Source: Bacteroidota bacterium (lineage in GTDB: Bacteria > Bacteroidota > Bacteroidia > Bacteroidales > Paludibacteraceae). From it: a DNA stretch of 16,218 nucleotides. Under the pieces are notes generated by a model. It searched no databases, was not told where the DNA came from, and saw only the letters and a list, made by a program, of their open reading frames with translations. The first letter of the stretch is position 1; every line of letters starts with the position of its first letter. Of the stretch, positions 12,052 to 16,218 are shown piece by piece. Made by a program: the position numbers and the translations under genes. The stretch covers positions 1-16,218 of the forward strand of contig JAEWUM010000034.1 in the NCBI GenBank assembly GCA_023459355.1. The letters are read 5' to 3'.

Positions 12052-13965
12052 ATGCAACAATACCTCGACATACTCAAACAATACTGGGGATACGACCGAT
12101 TCCGTCCGTTACAGGGCGATATTATTCAGAGTATTGCTGATGGAAAAGATACGCTCGGACTGATGCCTACGGGTGGAGGTAAGTCGTTGACCTTTCAGGT
12201 GCCAGCGCTGGCAATGGAGGGAGTTTGTATCGTGGTTACGCCTTTGATCGCGTTAATGAAAGATCAGGTGGAGAACCTGAAAAAAAGAAATATCTCTGCT
12301 GCGGCGATTTATACAGGCATGTCGAAGGCGGATATCCTGCTTACCTTAGATAATTGCGTATTTGAAGCGTATAAGTTTTTGTATGTTTCTCCCGAACGCC
12401 TGGCAACTCCTATCTTTATCGAGAAAATCAAACAGACCAAAGTCTGCCTGATCGCGGTGGATGAATCGCATTGTATTTCCCAATGGGGATATGATTTTCG
12501 TCCTTCTTACCTGAAAATAGCGGATATTAGAGAGGTTATACCCGATGCACCTGTGTTGGCGCTGACTGCTACCGCAACCCCTGAAGTCGTGGATGATATT
12601 CAGGAGAAACTGCATTTTAAAGCCAAAAATGTTTTCAGAAAAAGTTTTTTGCGCACGAACCTGGCTTATATCGTCAGAACGACAGAAAACAAGGATGAAC
12701 AACTGTTGAATATTCTCCGTAAGGTGCCGGGAACATCTGTAGTGTATGTGCGCAATCGTAAAAAGACAAAAGAAGTAGCTGATTTTCTCGTGCAAAACGG
12801 CATCAGTGCCGAACATTTTCATGCCGGACTGAAAAATGAAACCAAGGATGCCAGACAGCAGCGTTGGAAAAACGATGAAACGAGGGTGATAGTTTCGACC
12901 AATGCTTTCGGAATGGGGATTGATAAACCGGAAGTGCGTTCGGTGGTGCATCTCGATTTGCCGGATTCTTTAGAAGCTTATTTTCAGGAAGCAGGCAGGG
13001 CAGGTCGAGATGAGAAAAAGGCTTATGCGGTAGTGCTTTTCAATAACAGCGATGTGACGAAAATGCGGAAGCGGGTAGCGGATACTTTTCCGGAAAAGGA
13101 CATGGTCCGAAAAGTGTATAAAGCCCTCGGGGATTATTATGAGATTGCAGAAGGGTACGGATTAGATGCGGTTTTCCCCTTCGATCTGGCTGATTTCTGC
13201 ACGAAATTTAAATTGCCGATGCTGGTAGCGTATAATTCCCTTAAAATTCTACAACAAGCAGGGTATTTGGAGTTGACTGACGAGCAGGATAATACTTCCC
13301 GTGTACTGTTTACCGTTGGCAAGGAGGACTTGTATGCAATTCGTTTTACGCCGGATCAGGATAAACTGATACATATTTTGCTGCGTTCCTACACGGGTTT
13401 ATTTACCGATCCCGCCTATATCAGTGAAGATGTCATCGCTTCCCGGCTGGGATGGAGCAAAGATAAGGTATATCAGGAGTTAGTTGTATTGTCGAAGGAG
13501 CACATCATCCAGTATATTCCACGTAAGAAAACTCCCTTTGTAAGTTTCGTGGTTGAGCGAGAATCGCCTGACAGACTGAATCTGGGGAAAGAAGTATATG
13601 ATACCAGGAAAGAGCGCTATATTAACCGTGTAAAAAGTGTATTAGACTACGCAAAAGAACAAAATATTTGTCGCAGTCAGGTTTTATTAGCTTATTTCGG
13701 GGAAAAAAACACCAAACCCTGCGGCTGTTGTGATATTTGTCTCAGTAAGAAAGAACAACAGGTTACGGATGCGGATTTTGATCAAATCAGGTTGGCTGTT
13801 TTATCTCAATTAAAGCAAAATTCACTGACAGTCGCAGAACTGCTTAAGATTATTCCTTTTAAGGAGCAAAAAGTAATGCCGGTTATCCGTTTTTTGATCG
13901 ATAACCGGGTGCTGGAGCATGGTACTGATATGAAGTTGACAGTCGGGAATTCCGTAAAGAGTTAA
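12052..13965 (+). CDS. recQ: ATP-dependent DNA helicase RecQ
   Basis: 637 residues. Motif 0 is FRPLQGDII (17-26), Walker A MPTGGGKS (38-45), motif II VDESHCISQWG (136-146), motif III ALTATAT (170-176) and motif VI YFQEAGRAGRD (310-320). The RecQ-C zinc site has C540, C557, C560 and C563 with the E. coli RecQ spacing (16, 2, 2); an extra C559 lies beside it. A winged-helix region appears to lie in the long insert-like section before the cysteines and in the C-terminal part. No standard HRDC domain is evident, which fits the shorter of the RecQ paralogues found in many Bacteroidetes. It unwinds DNA 3'-5' in recombination and repair. It converges on nspC with a 26-base gap. Confidence 0.93.
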   Translation: MQQYLDILKQYWGYDRFRPLQGDIIQSIADGKDTLGLMPTGGGKSLTFQVPALAMEGVCIVVTPLIALMKDQVENLKKRNISAAAIYTGMSKADILLTLDNCVFEAYKFLYVSPERLATPIFIEKIKQTKVCLIAVDESHCISQWGYDFRPSYLKIADIREVIPDAPVLALTATATPEVVDDIQEKLHFKAKNVFRKSFLRTNLAYIVRTTENKDEQLLNILRKVPGTSVVYVRNRKKTKEVADFLVQNGISAEHFHAGLKNETKDARQQRWKNDETRVIVSTNAFGMGIDKPEVRSVVHLDLPDSLEAYFQEAGRAGRDEKKAYAVVLFNNSDVTKMRKRVADTFPEKDMVRKVYKALGDYYEIAEGYGLDAVFPFDLADFCTKFKLPMLVAYNSLKILQQAGYLELTDEQDNTSRVLFTVGKEDLYAIRFTPDQDKLIHILLRSYTGLFTDPAYISEDVIASRLGWSKDKVYQELVVLSKEHIIQYIPRKKTPFVSFVVERESPDRLNLGKEVYDTRKERYINRVKSVLDYAKEQNICRSQVLLAYFGEKNTKPCGCCDICLSKKEQQVTDADFDQIRLAVLSQLKQNSLTVAELLKIIPFKEQKVMPVIRFLIDNRVLEHGTDMKLTVGNSVKS

Positions 13966-13991
13966 ATGTTTTTTGCCGGATGGAGGTTTGT

Positions 13992-15125
13992 TCAAGATAA
14001 CCTTCCTTTGTAATCTTCATATCCAAATTCCCTCACGAGTTGAAACCCGTTATCTTTTGTCCAGATGCCAATTGAAGGGTGACTGACACCGTTAAACATG
14101 GTGGTTTTAACCATCGTGTAATGTATCATGTCTTCGAAGATGATTCGGTCACCGGCTTGTAAGGGGTTGTCGAAAGACCAGTCACCGTAGAAGTCGCCAG
14201 CCAGGCAGCTGTTGCCGCCCATACGATAGGTCGGTTTTCCGGGTATAGCATCTGTGGCTCCCGTGATGGCCGGTTTATAAGGCATCTCGAGACAGTCGGG
14301 CATGTGGCAGGAGAATGATACATCCAGCATAGCAGTTTTTACTCCTTTATTTTCAACAACGTCCAACACAGTCGCGACAAGATCGCCGGTTCTCCAGGCA
14401 AAAGCGCTGCCGGGTTCTAATATGAGTTGCAGATGCGGGTGTTTTGCTTTGAAAGCCTTGAGTACCTGTATCAAGTGTTCGGTGTTGTATCCTTCGCGGG
14501 TCATCAGGTGGCCGCCGCCCATGTTTAGCCATTTGATCTGGCTGAACAGATGTCCGAACTTTTGTTCAACAACCAGCAAAGTTCTTTCTAAATCGAAAGA
14601 ATTACTTTCGCAGAGCGTGTGAAAGTGTAGTCCTTCAACCCCTTCAGGCAAGGTTTTTCCCAGATTTTCGGCGATGATACCCAACCGGGAACCAGGTGAA
14701 CAAGGATTGTACAAATCTGTCCCGACATCCGAAAACTCCGGATTGATACGCAGTCCGCAGGAGATATTATAAAATTGTGTCCGGGGATAAAACTTCTCAA
14801 ACTGAGCGAGCGAGTTGAACGTGATGTGACTGCTGTACTGCATGATCTCATCAAACTCTTTGTCAGAGTAAGCAGGCGCATAGGTGTGTGCCGGACTCCC
14901 CATTTCTTCGAAAGCCAGTCTGGCTTCAGCCAAAGAACTGGCGGTAGAACAGGGGATATATTCCCTGACAATAGGGAAAGCACTCCACATGGCAAAGGCT
15001 TTGAAGGCTAGTATAATTTCTATACCTGCCTGATCCTTAACCGAGCGTAACAACTCCAGATTATTGCGAAACTTTACCTCATCCAGCACAAAGCAGGGAG
15101 AAGGAATTTGATTGTAATTGATCAT
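13992..15125 (-). CDS. nspC: Carboxynorspermidine/carboxyspermidine decarboxylase
   Basis: 377 residues from the ATG at 15125. A PLP enzyme of the alanine-racemase/ornithine-decarboxylase fold (fold III). The PLP lysine is K42 in LAFKAFAMWS. Other family motifs are VEGLHFHTLCESN (163-175), LNMGGGHLMT (200-209), LILEPGSAF (234-242), SFSCHMPDCLEMPYKP (270-285), MGGNSCLAGD (302-311, active-site Cys307) and YTMVKTTMFNG near the C-terminus. It makes spermidine (or norspermidine) from the carboxy form produced by carboxyspermidine dehydrogenase, the usual polyamine route in Bacteroidales. The dehydrogenase gene is not in the window. It lies downstream of the CHR gene, 123 bases away, on the same strand. 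Confidence 0.94.
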   Translation of the reverse strand: MINYNQIPSPCFVLDEVKFRNNLELLRSVKDQAGIEIILAFKAFAMWSAFPIVREYIPCSTASSLAEARLAFEEMGSPAHTYAPAYSDKEFDEIMQYSSHITFNSLAQFEKFYPRTQFYNISCGLRINPEFSDVGTDLYNPCSPGSRLGIIAENLGKTLPEGVEGLHFHTLCESNSFDLERTLLVVEQKFGHLFSQIKWLNMGGGHLMTREGYNTEHLIQVLKAFKAKHPHLQLILEPGSAFAWRTGDLVATVLDVVENKGVKTAMLDVSFSCHMPDCLEMPYKPAITGATDAIPGKPTYRMGGNSCLAGDFYGDWSFDNPLQAGDRIIFEDMIHYTMVKTTMFNGVSHPSIGIWTKDNGFQLVREFGYEDYKGRLS

Positions 15126-15165
15126 GTCTCTTTATTAATTTTTTCTTGATAACTCATCCTAAATC

Positions 15166-15200
15166 CTTCGGGTTAAAACCCGGAGCTATTGATATATCAA
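15166..15200. repeat. Small palindromes between the CHR gene and nspC
   Basis: CCTTCGGGTTAAAACCCGGAG-like dyad at 15166-15185 (8-bp stem with a wobble, TAAA loop) is followed by the perfect 12-base palindrome TTGATATATCAA (15189-15200). Neither has a T-run on the minus strand, so termination between the genes is not supported. Confidence 0.45.
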
Positions 15201-15248
15201 ACATGCTATTCGTTATTCGCTATTAGCTTTCCGCTCTCCGCTAAAAAA

Positions 15249-15785
15249 CTACCGCCTCTTAAACGTCCCATACGCTAACCCGCCTAAAATCGCCAACCCA
15301 ACCACATACGCCGGTGGAACATTGACTATCCAGATCAGTACAATTACAGCGATGGGAATAAAGATTGTTTTATAATTGATATTAGCCGACTTGGCCATTC
15401 TCCACAAAGGAGCTGCAATGAGTGCGACCACGGCCGGACGAATTCCCTTGAAGATACGGTTAACAGTCGGATTTTCGCGCATGTCAACAAAAAAAGTAGC
15501 AATCAAAACAATGATGATGAACGATGGAAGGGCGCATCCGACAGCGGCGGCTATACTGCCTTTCGTACCTTTTAACTTATATCCCACGAAGATCGACGTG
15601 TTGATGGCCATTACACCCGGAGCCGATTGTGCCATTGCCAGCATGTCGATAAATTCTCTTGCCACAATCCATTTTCTTCTGTCTACCACCTCTTTTTCAA
15701 TCAGTGGAATCATGGCATAGCCACCCCCGATGGTGAAAAGGCCGATTCTAAAGAAGGTAATGAATAATTGCCAATATAATTTCAT
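15249..15785 (-). CDS. Half-size chromate-transporter (CHR) family protein
   Basis: 178 residues from the ATG at 15785. One CHR domain with about five or six hydrophobic segments. The N-terminal signature is FFRIGLFTIGGGYAMIPLIEKEV, followed by FIDMLAMAQSAPGVMAINTSIFVGYKLKGTKGS. This is the short form, half the size of long ChrA proteins. Short CHR proteins usually come as adjacent pairs that act together; here the flanking 120-350 bases hold no partner. Named for chromate export, but the natural substrate in Bacteroidetes is uncertain. It lies upstream of nspC on the same strand. Confidence 0.88.
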   Translation of the reverse strand: MKLYWQLFITFFRIGLFTIGGGYAMIPLIEKEVVDRRKWIVAREFIDMLAMAQSAPGVMAINTSIFVGYKLKGTKGSIAAAVGCALPSFIIIVLIATFFVDMRENPTVNRIFKGIRPAVVALIAAPLWRMAKSANINYKTIFIPIAVIVLIWIVNVPPAYVVGLAILGGLAYGTFKRR

Positions 15786-15819
15786 AGCTTAATATCTAGT
15801 GTAGTTCTTTTAAAAATAT

Positions 15820-15957
15820 TAGATTCTTCGCTACGTTCAGAATGACAATATTGATAAATATTTAAGTATGGGAGGAATTGATTGGTAGCTTTGTCACCAA
15901 TCAATTCCTCCCTATATGTAAAAATGTTGTCTGTCATTTCGAACAAAGTGAGAAAGC
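15820..15957. repeat. Interspersed element with a perfect 17-bp inner hairpin
   Basis: Outer arms AGATTCTTCGCTACGTTCAG... (to ATGACA, about 15847) and TGTCATTTCGAACAAAGTGAG (to about 15957) are imperfect inverted copies of a CTTCGCTACGTTCAGAATGAC-type repeat. Inside, GGGAGGAATTGATTGGT (15870-15886) and its exact complement (15896-15912) enclose 9 bases. The ORF crossing it reads CHSERSEESN, a known repeat artefact. The overall plan resembles the 209-bp element, with different sequence. Confidence 0.8.
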
Positions 15958-16009
15958 TAAATATAATAAACAATAATGTCTACTGACTTTTTTTGTTGCA
16001 TTTTAAAAC

Positions 16010-16086
16010 GCAAAGATAAAAAACATCTATCAGGTAAAAAAAACATCTGATTCTTTTGTTGATTAAAAAAACTTCTCTATCTTTGC
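16010..16086. promoter_or_regulatory. Inverted pair of TATCTTTGC boxes upstream of rpsU
   Basis: GCAAAGATA (16010-16018) is the exact inverse of TATCTTTGC (16078-16086). The right one is the rpsU -7 box. The left one would be a leftward -7 box, but it has no -33 partner and lies about 225 bases from the CHR gene start. The stretch between is A-rich with two AAACATCT copies. Confidence 0.45.
16055..16085 (+). promoter_or_regulatory. rpsU: rpsU promoter (Bacteroidetes type)
   Basis: TTTG (16055-16058), 19 bases, then TATCTTTG (16078-16085): the best -33/-7 pair in the window. The leader would be about 45 bases before the ATG at 16136. The leader has no AGGAGG-like sequence. Confidence 0.75.
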
Positions 16087-16135
16087 AGTCCGAATTTCAA
16101 AATAACGAATTAATACATATAAACAGTTAATAATT

Positions 16136-16218
16136 ATGATCGTAGTTCCTGTTAAAGAAGGCGAAAACATTGAAAGAGCGTTGAAAAAATTCAAACGTAA
16201 ATTTGAAAAAACAGGTGT
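16136..16218 (+). CDS. rpsU: 30S ribosomal protein bS21 (N-terminal part)
   Basis: Starts MIVVPVKEGENIERALKKFK and continues RKFEKTGV to the window edge, so about 27 residues are visible; the full family length is roughly 60-65. The start matches Bacteroidales bS21 very closely. In Bacteroidetes, bS21 helps hide the anti-Shine-Dalgarno sequence of 16S rRNA, consistent with the lack of SD sites across this window. It is truncated only by the window end. ATG at 16136 is preceded by an AT-rich leader. Confidence 0.93.
   Translation, partial: MIVVPVKEGENIERALKKFKRKFEKTG

Noticed and set aside
15782..15973. 63-residue minus-strand ORF
   Set aside because: It contains CHSERSEESN from the repeat and covers the 17-bp hairpin; not a gene.

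Overview
The window looks like a chromosomal segment of a Bacteroidetes bacterium, most likely order Bacteroidales. The evidence is a TamL-type lipoprotein/Omp85 protein, a two-domain HU-like protein with a DUF4469-type tail, a subtilase ending in a type IX secretion (T9SS) sorting domain, and NspC. Several start sites carry the Bacteroidetes -7 box TAnnTTTG, and strong Shine-Dalgarno sequences are absent. The last gene matches the N-terminus of Bacteroidales ribosomal protein bS21. Genus cannot be fixed from this sequence alone.

Layout. 1-857: no gene; a minus-strand terminator-like hairpin, copies of a CGCTTCGCTCGGGATGAC-type interspersed repeat (partly as a 52-bp tandem), then two adjacent 22-bp-period arrays. 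858-1559 (-): HU-like protein. 1730-4009 (+): TamL. 4006-5071 (-): cvpA-family gene followed by rnhB (RNase HII), convergent with tamL and overlapping it by 4 bases. 5072-5328: divergent intergenic region with a large inverted repeat. 5329-6498 (+): exported EF-hand-like protein with a basic repeat tail, ending at a hairpin terminator that lies inside the end of the convergent glycosyltransferase gene (6520-7512, -). 7569-10563 (-): a perfect palindromic repeat, xseA, and a T9SS-exported subtilase; xseA follows the subtilase closely. 10609-11759: a repeat-rich island holding a small GIY-YIG nuclease gene between two 209-bp direct repeats, then a second copy of the palindromic repeat. 11760-11939 (+): a 59-residue Bfd-type [2Fe-2S] protein with its own terminator. 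12052-13965 (+): RecQ helicase. 13992-15785 (-): nspC and a half-size chromate-transporter (CHR) gene. 15820-15957: another repeat element with a perfect 17-bp hairpin. 16136-end (+): rpsU, cut by the window edge.

Most genes are housekeeping: envelope assembly, DNA repair (RNase HII, ExoVII large subunit, RecQ), polyamine synthesis and translation. There is no prophage, CRISPR array, rRNA or tRNA.

The best candidate for something undescribed is the 10.6-11.6 kb island. The GIY-YIG gene has, upstream of its ORF, a left end resembling the non-coding 209-bp repeats, and its stop codon is formed by the first bases of the downstream repeat. This suggests an autonomous/non-autonomous repeat family in which a GIY-YIG nuclease plays a role like that of RAYT transposases with REP sequences. 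The second candidate is the 22-bp-phased array of near-palindromes at 676-829.
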